Shown: positions 7,678 to 17,200 of the stretch, piece by piece
Layout of the letters: every line of letters begins with the position of its first letter
Position numbering within the stretch: position 1 is the stretch's first letter
IMG/VR virus record: IMGVR_UViG_3300033183_000118
Coordinates: 1 to 57,309 of that record
Length of the DNA: 57,309 bases
DNA from: a virus
Strand: one strand, 5' to 3'
Notes under the pieces: model-generated
The model's database searches: none
Told to the model about the DNA's origin: nothing
The model's input: the letters and a program-made list of their open reading frames with translations, nothing else
Translations under genes and position numbers: made by a program

Positions 7678-10078
7678 TCCAGTAACAGCCCTCGTTATAG
7701 TCGGTGGTGGCGTTGCGATTAGTGAAAGCGAGAAGAACCGCAAAGCAAAGAAGGAAGCGGCAGCGAAGGAAGCTGCCCGCCTTAAACGTCTGTCAGACGC
7801 GGTCGACGCTCGCGAAGCTGAGTATCAAACCCAAGCTGACACATATAATGCCGCCGTCGATAGTTATAACACAAGTTTTAACAACGCGATTTCTGGCCTC
7901 ACTGGTCTTAGCAACAACATTGGCGGACTTACAGTCGCCGATCTGTACGACGACCCGACCACATCGGCGAACGAAAACCAGTACGACAACTACCTGACGT
8001 CTCTGAACAACATGGAAACGGCACTGAACAATCTGAGCTTTAATGCAGACCGCCCGACATTCAGCAGCGTACTGACGACAGATGACGGTACAGCAACAGT
8101 TGACGACATCCCGACCCTTGGCACGGCGATGACAGGCAATGTTCCTGATTATCTGGATACAATCGACAACTTGCGCACATCACTAAAAGGTCTGAGCCGT
8201 GATCGTCGCAAAGAAGAAAACAGAATTAGCGACTTCCAGTCCGACCTAAACTACGACCTTGGTCAGATTAACCGCGACGTAGGTCGCTTAGACATCTCAC
8301 AAACAGATCGTCTTGGTGGATATGAGGATCAGCTTGCAGACCTAGAACGCAGCTACAATTCATTCTCGTCAGACATCCTTGGCCAAGTCGGCGGCCTGTC
8401 ATACGATGACAGCGGCATTGAGACTGCCATCCAAGGTTTGCGCGATGCGAGGGATGCCGAACAAAAGCGTATTGACGACTTTGGCACAAACCTCGGAAAT
8501 TTTGCGGACACATATTCAGACAACCTGTCTGGCTACAACATCACCAACCTTGATGAGCTAAACAATCTGCAAGGATTGATCGACACCCAGCAAGACGCAG
8601 CGAGCGACTTCGACAGTTTGCTAGACTTCGACTTCAGCAACCAGTTGAATGCCCTGGGGCAGACGGAACGTGGCGTAAGCAATTTGCTAGACGACCGCGA
8701 AGCAGAACTCGACCGTATTTCAGCAGCGGAACTGGAAGCCCAGCGTCGCGCAACTGGCTTGAGCCGCTTCGCAGACAGTCTTGGCATCGCCGACATCGAC
8801 ATGATGAACGAGCTTGGCTACGACATCGACGACTACAATACAGACATCGGCAACTTCGAAAGTCTTCTGGACTTCGATTTCTCTGGCGCAAACGAAACTG
8901 CAACAAACGCAGCTAATGCTCTTGCCCAGCTTCGCGCTGACCGCCAGACAGAGCTAGATCGTATCGACCAGTTCGGTACTGATCTGGGCGGCTTCGCATC
9001 TCAGTATGCAACAGACCTTGGCGGCTACAACATTGCCAACATCGACGAGATGGACGCGCTGCAAGAACTGATCGACCAACGTCAGAAAGAAGCTCGCCGC
9101 TTTAGCTCCGAGCTAGACTTCGACTTTGGCACTCAGCTTGATGATCTGAGCAACGTCGAGAGCGACCTTGGTGATCTATACCTAGAACGTCAGCTTGAGC
9201 AGGGTCGCATCGAAGACGCAGAGCGCGATTACTTACGCACGGCACAATCGCTTGATCGCCTTGCAGACAGCACAGGCATCTACAGCAAGGCTGGCATCGA
9301 CGCTCTACAAGAAGACCTCGACAACTTGAACGCCGACATCACTGGCTTCGAGAGCCTTCTGGACTTTGACTTCAGCGGCACAGACGAGTTCCGTAACCAA
9401 GCTGGCCTAGACATTGCTGACCTGTACTCACAGCGCAGCGAAGCCCTAGACGCTATCAACAACCCAATCACAGGCATCTCTGAAGGTGCAGCGGGTCTCG
9501 AACTGTACGACGAGACAGGAATGCGCGATGCACGCGGCGAACTATCAGATTTGAACCGCGACCTATCCCGCTTCTCAGGTGGCCGCGTAGAAGAAATCCA
9601 AGGCAACATAAACACAGCCATCGGCGACATCGACACGCGCTTGGAGGAACTCGACACTTATCGCAACGAGCTAGAGACCAAAGCACAGGGTCTACTCGAA
9701 CAGGTCAACAACGCCACATACTATGGCCTTGGCGATTTGGAGGGCGACCTCGGAAGCCTAGACGCACAGCAAGCAGAGATCGAGCTTTACAACGCACAGG
9801 TTGCGATGGACGAGTTGGATCAGTTGCAAGAACGTCTGTACGGCGAGCGCAACCGCCTAGAGCAAGACGCTCAGAACGTGGCAGCACGTCGGAGTAGCGC
9901 ACAAGAAGCTCTTCTGGGCGCGCTGAACGCATTCGGTCTACCGCAGTTCGACAGTCTGTCGCAAATTGATCCAATGACCATGGAGCAGTTCATGGCGATG
10001 ATCCAAAACCAAGAAGAAGAAGAAGAATTTACGTCCAACCCGAACGCATTTAGCAACAATGTAATTCGTGTTGGGTAA
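7670..10078 (+). CDS. Large repetitive coiled-coil internal virion protein
   Basis: This 802-residue acidic protein starts with a short hydrophobic stretch (VTALVIVGGGVAI, about 5-17), which may be a membrane-seeking segment. The rest is mainly helical. Residues about 317-644 contain four tandem units of exactly 82 residues, each with a conserved LDFDF core; the flanks hold degraded units. The gene is the first of four large genes in the position of the T7 ejection-protein genes, so it is likely carried in the capsid and injected. No enzyme motif is visible. Confidence 0.75.
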   Translation: MPDPVTALVIVGGGVAISESEKNRKAKKEAAAKEAARLKRLSDAVDAREAEYQTQADTYNAAVDSYNTSFNNAISGLTGLSNNIGGLTVADLYDDPTTSANENQYDNYLTSLNNMETALNNLSFNADRPTFSSVLTTDDGTATVDDIPTLGTAMTGNVPDYLDTIDNLRTSLKGLSRDRRKEENRISDFQSDLNYDLGQINRDVGRLDISQTDRLGGYEDQLADLERSYNSFSSDILGQVGGLSYDDSGIETAIQGLRDARDAEQKRIDDFGTNLGNFADTYSDNLSGYNITNLDELNNLQGLIDTQQDAASDFDSLLDFDFSNQLNALGQTERGVSNLLDDREAELDRISAAELEAQRRATGLSRFADSLGIADIDMMNELGYDIDDYNTDIGNFESLLDFDFSGANETATNAANALAQLRADRQTELDRIDQFGTDLGGFASQYATDLGGYNIANIDEMDALQELIDQRQKEARRFSSELDFDFGTQLDDLSNVESDLGDLYLERQLEQGRIEDAERDYLRTAQSLDRLADSTGIYSKAGIDALQEDLDNLNADITGFESLLDFDFSGTDEFRNQAGLDIADLYSQRSEALDAINNPITGISEGAAGLELYDETGMRDARGELSDLNRDLSRFSGGRVEEIQGNINTAIGDIDTRLEELDTYRNELETKAQGLLEQVNNATYYGLGDLEGDLGSLDAQQAEIELYNAQVAMDELDQLQERLYGERNRLEQDAQNVAARRSSAQEALLGALNAFGLPQFDSLSQIDPMTMEQFMAMIQNQEEEEEFTSNPNAFSNNVIRVG
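8618..9601 (+). repeat. Four tandem 246-bp coding repeats (82 residues each)
   Basis: The LLDFDFS-type cores begin at 8618, 8864, 9110 and 9356, a spacing of exactly 246 bases each time. Each unit also carries a DR..ELDRI-like segment, and units 1 and 3 share GYNI.N.DE. DNA identity between units is only moderate, so the array is old. Confidence 0.9.
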
Positions 10079-10091
10079 AAGGAGTAGGTAG

Positions 10092-11888
10092 ATGTCATTT
10101 TCCACAATGCTCCAACTGGGGATGGGAATACTCGGCACGCGCCAAGCGGGCCAAGAGTATCGTGACGGCATACGCGCTCGCTACGAAGCTCTGGCAATGC
10201 AGCGCGATCAGTACAATCAGAACTACGGCAGCTACCTAGACGCCCTTCGAGCGCAACAGGAAGAAAACGAGTACATCCGCCAGCGCGAAATGCTGGACCG
10301 TATGACACGCGGTTCGGAACGTGACTTTGCAGAAAGCCAACTGTTCTCTTATCTCGACCAGCTAGACGCCGAACGTCAGTATGGCATGGACAGGCAGCAG
10401 ATGCTTGATAGAGACGCTGCCCGCCAAAGAGCGTTCCAGCTTCAGCAGCTTCTTCAGAACCAGAACCTTCGCGCCGATGAACGGCGTTTTGCTTTAGAGC
10501 AGCTACGCATTGCTCAAGACATTGCAGCGGGCGAGCGCGACTTTACAATGGGCATCTACCAAGACGAGGCAGATCGTCTGGCAGAACGCCAAGCATTGAT
10601 GGATGAAGAAGCGCGAGAGATGCAGCTATATCGCTTGCGCGAAGCTGCACGAAACAGAGACTTAGTGGCAAGCGAACGAGAGTTCGCTAAAATGCTTTTA
10701 GGGCAAGCCCAAGACGTAGCAGGCACAGAGCGTGACGAGCAGATGGCTCGCTTCCTCGAAGACCGCGAGACCCGTGCAGACGAACGTCAGTTCGTCGTGG
10801 ATCAATACGAAGATTACTTGCGCCAAGCACAAGCAGAGCGCGACGCTGAGATGGGCATCCGCGAGCAAATACTTGCTGGCGCAGATGACCTACAAAGTCG
10901 TTTAGAAGCCACAGCATCTCAGCTTGGCTACGTCCCAGAGATCGAACAGATCACACCTGAGATGATCGAAGCTGAAGTTGCACGCCGTACTGGCGAGTAT
11001 CAGGCAGATGTTGATCGCGCAGCGGAAGCTGTTGCATCCGTCAACGAGGCAGACCTGATCCGCGCTGGCCTCGACGCATCAACTGGTGGCACCCAGCGCC
11101 GTGGCGAAATCGCTGCGCGTTTGGCACAGGAATATCAGAACGCACGCACACGCGCATACGACGATGCAATGGGCTACATTTCTGGCCGCAGCAACGCGAT
11201 GGCAACAAACGTCGGCAACATTATGGATCGCCGTGCAGCTATCCTTGGAGAGACTGCAAACATCGGTGGCGCAGAGCTTGGCATCCTACAGAACCTTCGT
11301 CAGCTACCAAGCGCAACTGGCGCGTATCAGATGGCAGCAAACATTGGCTCTGGCATCCTAGACCGCAACATCGTAAGCGCGAACAACTACAGCGCACCAA
11401 TCGCAGTTACATCTGGCTTATACGACGCATCGAACGCGATGACGTCTGGCATGTCAAACTACGACTACAACCTGATGAACCTGATGTCGGGAATAAAAAG
11501 CGGCAATAACTATAGCTCACCAGTCGCGATTGGCTCCGCTATCTACGACGGAAATATCGGTGGCAACTACGCAAGCACGCTATCTCCATCATCATCGGCC
11601 TCAACGGCTGGCCTAAATCTTGGCTCATCAGTTCTGGCTCCATATAACCAGACGTTCCAGAACCCGATGACGTATCTGGGCAACGCTAATTCTTACAACA
11701 ACAGCATAATTAGCGGTCTGGTGGGGCAATACAACCAAGGTTATAGCCGTCTAACAGATGCAAGTTCACACTTCGGTGATCTACTAGACGCGAACGCGGG
11801 TGATCTGGACCCGAATAACGTGCTTTACAATAAATTTAGCAACTGGGCGACTTCGAAATTACCTAGTTGGATGGGAGGCGGCGGATAA
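10092..11888 (+). CDS. Internal virion (ejection) protein, helical
   Basis: This 598-residue protein has AAAAGGAG before its ATG. Residues 1-290 are an almost continuous charged helix with recurring DERRFALEQ / DERQFVVDQ / SEREFAKML blocks. Residues 290-400 are alanine-rich helix. The C-terminal part (about 400-598) is asparagine/serine/tyrosine-rich and repetitive (NNYSAPIAVTSGLYD and NNYSSPVAIGSAIYD), suggesting a beta-type structure. It fits the position of T7 gp14/gp15-type ejection proteins. The stop overlaps the next start as TAATG. Confidence 0.7.
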   Translation: MSFSTMLQLGMGILGTRQAGQEYRDGIRARYEALAMQRDQYNQNYGSYLDALRAQQEENEYIRQREMLDRMTRGSERDFAESQLFSYLDQLDAERQYGMDRQQMLDRDAARQRAFQLQQLLQNQNLRADERRFALEQLRIAQDIAAGERDFTMGIYQDEADRLAERQALMDEEAREMQLYRLREAARNRDLVASEREFAKMLLGQAQDVAGTERDEQMARFLEDRETRADERQFVVDQYEDYLRQAQAERDAEMGIREQILAGADDLQSRLEATASQLGYVPEIEQITPEMIEAEVARRTGEYQADVDRAAEAVASVNEADLIRAGLDASTGGTQRRGEIAARLAQEYQNARTRAYDDAMGYISGRSNAMATNVGNIMDRRAAILGETANIGGAELGILQNLRQLPSATGAYQMAANIGSGILDRNIVSANNYSAPIAVTSGLYDASNAMTSGMSNYDYNLMNLMSGIKSGNNYSSPVAIGSAIYDGNIGGNYASTLSPSSSASTAGLNLGSSVLAPYNQTFQNPMTYLGNANSYNNSIISGLVGQYNQGYSRLTDASSHFGDLLDANAGDLDPNNVLYNKFSNWATSKLPSWMGGGG

Positions 11889-14131
11889 TGTTTTTTGACT
11901 ACGCATCACGAGGAGCGCAACAAGGTCGAGAAAAGCGGAACCGTCAACGCCGCGAACTAGCTCAAGCGTTCCAGCAGTTCCAAGCCGCAAACCCTGAAGC
12001 TACGATGATGGACTTCCAGTCTTTCATCGACAGCATGGCAGGCAATGGTCTTGGGTCAAACTACATACGAGGCGGCGCACCATCTCGCGACGTCTTGCAA
12101 AGTCTTGCAGAACAAGGCGCAGCCCGTAAACAGCAGCGTCTGTTGGAACAGACATCCGCGAACTTCCGTCGTCGCGCTGAAGACCTATCTACCCTCGAAG
12201 CCATGGCAGACCGTGCTGTCCTGAACATGAACGGTGATGACTTCGACAGTGCCTACGACACATTCGTCCAATCACTTGGTCCCAACGGTCAACAGATTGT
12301 GAACGGCATGAACCTGCGCAATCGCTTCACCATCCAAAACCGCGACACTCTAATGGGCCGTCGCTTGATGGAGAGCATGCCACAGATCGACAACTACCTG
12401 AACATGTATGGCTACAACACAGAAGCCCTCGATCCAGATCAGATGTCTCGTTACTTTGGACTGCCTGCAAATCAGATGCAGCCGTTCATCGAGGCAGCTA
12501 ACCGCAAAATCCAGATGAGCATGCAGGAATGGCGTCAGACCAACAACTCTAACCTGATGCAAGTTGCACGCGACGCAGCAACAACTCTTGGCCCTGAAGG
12601 CGTAGAGCCTGCGCTGCGCAACTATCTACAAAACTCACTATTTGGCGAGCAGATGCTAGAAGGCTTTGACTTCGCACCATACGTCGCAGAGGCCGAGCGC
12701 CTCGTGGCAGAACGCGAAGAACAGAACCAAATCGAAAGCCAAGGTCGTGTGAACCGCATGATTGACGCATGGGAAAGCAACGCGCGTCTGCAACGCTTCC
12801 TACGAGATGGCGACAACGACAGCGCGTTACAACAGATGTATGACATCGCTGCACGCAACCTATCGGACGAAGACTTCCAACGCCTATACGGCAAGACGAA
12901 AGAAGAGATTGCAAGCAACCCAGCTTTGGCATTCCAGTCAGACCTCGACCGTTACGTCGGTTCCGAGCGCGACGCACAGGAAGAAAACTATGCAACTCGC
13001 TCACAAGAGTTGGATGCAACACTGGCAGAAGTTTCTCGTACATACGTCACAAACAACCAAGCTCGCCTTACAGAAGTTCTTGGCAACTACTTCTCAGAGC
13101 AAGTTGCTGGCACATTGGGTATGCAGCTTGGTCAGCGTTATGCTTACTCACCTGAACTGGCGAACGCAGTCTTCGAGATCAACTCGAACATGGACGAGGA
13201 CACTCGCAAAGCGGCGCAGGACAACCCAGCCGTTGCAGTTTCTTACATCTTGGAGCAACTACAATCTCGTGGCTTCACGCCGAACATCGAGCAAACACGC
13301 GATCAGTTCATCGAGCAGCAGCGTGAGCAGAATGGTTTGTATCAACCACAAACATTCGATGACTGGTTCAACAGTGAGACTGACAGCATAACAACTGCGA
13401 TGAATGGCTATCGCGAACGCTTCAACCAAATGCTCGAAGCATATGGCGACAACCCAAGCGTCTTGGCCTCAGAGCTTATGAAGCTCAAGACCGTCGTCGA
13501 CAGCGTCCCTGCATTGGTTGAGCAAGAGATGGCTGCACGCGCTCGCTCTGAACGCACATGGCTTTACTACAACTCTGGTGGTTGGGATCAGGCTCGCGTT
13601 CAGCAAGGTATCATTGACCCTGCAAACAATGGCGCAGCAGAGCTATCTCGCGTCATCGAGCAAGCGATCACACAAGCCAACGAACGTGCGAATGAAACGC
13701 CTGAACCTGTACCATCCAACCAGACTGTTGATGCACCGTCTGAAGACCAGTCTTCAATCAGCAGATCAGTCAGCGAAGGTGTGGAAGAAGTCTACGGCGT
13801 GGGTAACGAAATCCGCAGCAGCGTAAACATGCGACCTGCGGGTGCAGTTGGCTGGATTTCAAGCCCGCTCTACAGAGGTCTTCGCTGGATTGCCGAAGAA
13901 GGCATAATGAACGAAGCAGATGCGCAAGGCGTACAAGACCGCCGTGCATGGGTAGAACCACGCTTCGACAGGCTGCAAGAATATGGCCGCCATTTGAAGA
14001 ATATGAACCCGCAGCTATACGCTCAGATGCTGGTTGACTTCCAGAACATGACATCCGAACAGCTATCGCAGAAATATGATCCAGTTCTGGATGCACTAGC
14101 GAACGACAGACAGATCAGACTTCCTCAGTAA
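11888..14131 (+). CDS. Internal virion (ejection) protein 2
   Basis: I chose ATG 11888 because it overlaps the preceding stop (TAATG); an upstream in-frame ATG at 11867 exists but lies inside the previous gene. The 747-residue product is acidic, helical and glutamine-rich without transmembrane segments or catalytic motifs. The size, order and composition fit the middle core protein of a podovirus ejection complex that lies between the gp14-like and gp16-like proteins. Residues near 640-747 look more globular. Confidence 0.7.
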   Translation: MFFDYASRGAQQGREKRNRQRRELAQAFQQFQAANPEATMMDFQSFIDSMAGNGLGSNYIRGGAPSRDVLQSLAEQGAARKQQRLLEQTSANFRRRAEDLSTLEAMADRAVLNMNGDDFDSAYDTFVQSLGPNGQQIVNGMNLRNRFTIQNRDTLMGRRLMESMPQIDNYLNMYGYNTEALDPDQMSRYFGLPANQMQPFIEAANRKIQMSMQEWRQTNNSNLMQVARDAATTLGPEGVEPALRNYLQNSLFGEQMLEGFDFAPYVAEAERLVAEREEQNQIESQGRVNRMIDAWESNARLQRFLRDGDNDSALQQMYDIAARNLSDEDFQRLYGKTKEEIASNPALAFQSDLDRYVGSERDAQEENYATRSQELDATLAEVSRTYVTNNQARLTEVLGNYFSEQVAGTLGMQLGQRYAYSPELANAVFEINSNMDEDTRKAAQDNPAVAVSYILEQLQSRGFTPNIEQTRDQFIEQQREQNGLYQPQTFDDWFNSETDSITTAMNGYRERFNQMLEAYGDNPSVLASELMKLKTVVDSVPALVEQEMAARARSERTWLYYNSGGWDQARVQQGIIDPANNGAAELSRVIEQAITQANERANETPEPVPSNQTVDAPSEDQSSISRSVSEGVEEVYGVGNEIRSSVNMRPAGAVGWISSPLYRGLRWIAEEGIMNEADAQGVQDRRAWVEPRFDRLQEYGRHLKNMNPQLYAQMLVDFQNMTSEQLSQKYDPVLDALANDRQIRLPQ

Positions 14132-14163
14132 GGACGACACCTACAGGCGTCTCCAGTTATCAT
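14132..14163 (+). promoter_or_regulatory. Late promoter for the giant gene, GGACGA-N20-TATCAT
   Basis: GGACGA (14132-14137) follows the stop codon of the previous gene directly. TATCAT (14158-14163) is 20 bases on, or TTATCA at 19. The expected start near 14170 falls in the loop of the 14151-14191 inverted repeat. Confidence 0.6.
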
Positions 14164-14191
14164 CGGCTTGATTGCTCACGGATAACTGGAG
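14151..14191 (+). promoter_or_regulatory. SD-sequestering inverted repeat upstream of the giant gene
   Basis: CTCCAGTTATC (14151-14161) and GATAACTGGAG (14181-14191) are a perfect 11-bp inverted repeat with a 19-base loop. The 3' arm contains most of the Shine-Dalgarno GGAGAA (14188-14193) of ATG 14202. Read-through mRNA would bury this site, while mRNA started at the nested promoter would not. Confidence 0.75.
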
Positions 14192-14201
14192 AACCGCCGC
14201 A

Positions 14202-17200
14202 ATGTCGAAGTATTTGCCTGAAGCGCCCGCGCTTATCGACCCAAACACTGTCACACAGACGCAAAATGTGGACTATTTGTCCAACACTGGAGGCGCAGAC
14301 CTGCTTCGCAGCCCTGCTTTCCTCAACGATCTACGCCAACACTACGAAAGCAAAGGCGTCCGCTTCCTAACCGAAGAGGAATTGATCGACCGTTTCTACT
14401 CAGACAACACTTGGGACGACCTTAACACAGTCGGCGCGATTAGTTCGGCAGCAGAAGCAGCGACAGCAGGTTCCGAAGAGAAGCAGCGTCTCAATCGCTT
14501 GCAACAAGCGTGGCGTTCACTGCCAAACTTTTGGCAAGAAGGCGGTCGTGGATTTATGGCGGCAGCTTCAGACGCCGCAGGCGCGATCATCGCAGACCCA
14601 ATCAACCTTATTCCAGTGGTCAACGCATATGGGAAGGCCACAACAGCAGCCCGTGCAGCATCAGCAGCGGGTCGCAGCGCAATGCGTGCTGGCGTCACAG
14701 CGGGCGCACGCTCTGGTGCGCTATCTGAAGCAGCAATCTCTGGCGGCCAAGAAGCAATCGTAAACGCGGCAAACCAAGTCCGCGACGTCCAGCTTGGCCT
14801 GCGCGACAACTTCAGCACAGGCGAACTAGCTGGCGCAACAGCAATCGGTGCTGGTCTTGGCGGTACAGTTGGTGGCGCAATCGGTGCGGGTGCAGGTGCA
14901 TTGGCCTCCCGTACTGGCGCACAACAAGCACAGAGCCTTGGACGTCTTGGCTACAGCCCAGAAGAAATTGGTGGCATGTCAAATCAGGAAGCGCAGCGTC
15001 GCATCCCTGCGGAAATGCCAGACTTCCAGATGCCAGCACCACGTCAGGCAGACGAAGCGGCAGAGGAGACACCCGAACTAACACCCGAACAGCAGCGTGA
15101 TGCCAAATGGCAGGAACAGACTGCCCGTGCAACAGCAGTCCGCGATGCACTTCGTGATCGCGTCGATGAGTTGCGTGCAGACGGGGCAGACCCAGAAGTT
15201 ATTGAGGCAATGCAGCAGCGACTAGAAGCTGCAACACGACTAATTCCGATGACCCAGCGCCTTGCAAAGGAGGAAGCTGACATCATCAATTTCGGCGGAA
15301 CAAACGACAGCCAGCAACGAGCGCGGCATTCACGTCGAACAAAAGAATACGAGCGCGACTTCTCCGAATGGCGCGAACTCGTCAGCACAGTCGAGGACGC
15401 CTCAGACGTAGATGCAGTGAACGCACGCATCGACGAGATACAGGCGCGTATCGAAGCTGATAGAGCGCAAGAAGCAGAAGCCGCAGCGGAAACTCCACCA
15501 GAAGCAGCGGCTGACGAGGCGGTTGCGACAGGTGGGGAAGATGCTCCATCCCCTGATGGCCCTGATGCAGCCGCCTCACCTATTGAGACGTCTCCAACGA
15601 CCGAGCCATTGGATGGCGCAGAGCCAGAAGCGGAAGGCTTCCCTGAATTTAAGTATCGCTCAGACGCCCAGCGCGACAGCGTTCGCAACTTGCTCGAACA
15701 GGCAGGTATGAATGAGTACGACCTGTCTGTCATGGTAGCAAACGGCGAGATCAAAGTCGGCAAGCGTGGCAACCTACTGACCCAACAGAGCGTCAAAGAC
15801 CTGCGCGTCAAACTCAAGCCTATCATCGAGGAGATGGCGGCACGAAAAACGGACGACGAGCTACCATCAGCGGCTGGCCCTGACCCTGTTGCGGTTGAAA
15901 CTCCAGCCCCAAGACAGGAAGTATCTACCGATCCACTGCGTGGCCAAGCTCTATTCGCTGGCATTGACCCGAACAGCATCACGCCGCCCAAGCGCAGCAA
16001 GACTGGTAAGGTCACAAAGGCACAAGTCAACAAGGCGATTGCGGCTCGCGCACCAGACGCAGAGCCTGACGCATATGCAGCACAGGTTCGCCAAGAGCTA
16101 GACGATGCACTTGATCTTATCGGTGCGGAAGAAGACATCGACGCATTGCGCCAAGCCGTCGCAATGCTGGCTCGATCATCAAAATCAGAAGACGCAGACA
16201 TTCTGGCTCTGTTCGATCACCTAATAGATGCCATGCCAGACGATGGCCCAGAGGTATCTCTTGGCTCTATAGACTTCACGAAGACGGAACTCAAGAAGAT
16301 TGAGCGTCGTGCGAAAGAACTGCGTCGTCAACAGCCTGGGATGGGTGCCGATCTTGCGACAGAAATCGCGACAGGCGAGATCAAAGCGCAACGCGGCGCA
16401 GATACTCAATCCGTCCGTGGCACTGGCGAAAGCATCGAAGACGCCAAGAAGTTCACGACTGCTGGTCGCAACGTGGCTGGCCGTATCCAAGGCTTCCTAC
16501 GTCGTGGCACACCCATTGGCAAAGGCAGCGACTACACAACAACCCGCGACATGCGCGTGAAGCGCAACGAGTTTGGCTTCGAAGCAGCCCTGATCGAAGC
16601 ACGCAGCGGCAAAGGTCCAGACATCGTGGCCTACACGACGCTTGGCCCTGAAACGATTATGACCCGCACTGGCAAGGTGCAGGTTCCAAAAGGCACAGTT
16701 GCATATGCAGACGGCTACACCCGTCGTGCATATGACAGCATGGAACTGGCAATCGAAGCGCGTGGTGATGGCCGCAAAGACCGCTCGATGCCTAAAGTTA
16801 CGGACAAAGGTCCAGCGCAGAACAACATCAAGAAACTTCTCGACGAGTTCGGCGACGATCCCGAGGCATTCCGCCGTGCATTGCAGGCGGTTCGCGACGG
16901 AGCAACCACAGCCAAAGCACCTGCTATCGAAAAACTACCACTGGTTCGCGGCGCAAAGCTGGCAATCGCCAAGCACAAGACGCGCAAGGGCAAGAACGGC
17001 GGTCCACTTATCCGCATGGTCGACCCCAAGCAGGCGGACGCTGGCAAGAATATCTCTGCGGTTCTAGGCAAAGACCTAGACGGTTGGGAAGTAAAGTATG
17101 CAGATCGCAGTCGTTTCACCAATAACCCGAAGAAGCTGCGCGACCTGTGGGAAGCAACATCTGACGATGCCCGCGCAGAAATGGAAGGCATCCCACCAGA

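Noticed and set aside
8618-9601. Regular 246-bp repeats considered as a CRISPR-like or satellite array
   Set aside because: The repeats are long, diverged at DNA level and in frame within a virion gene; no CRISPR array is seen anywhere.
15044-16201. Long - strand open frame (385 codons) inside the giant gene
   Set aside because: It is the serine/alanine-rich mirror of a well-supported + strand gene and has no ribosome site or family pattern.
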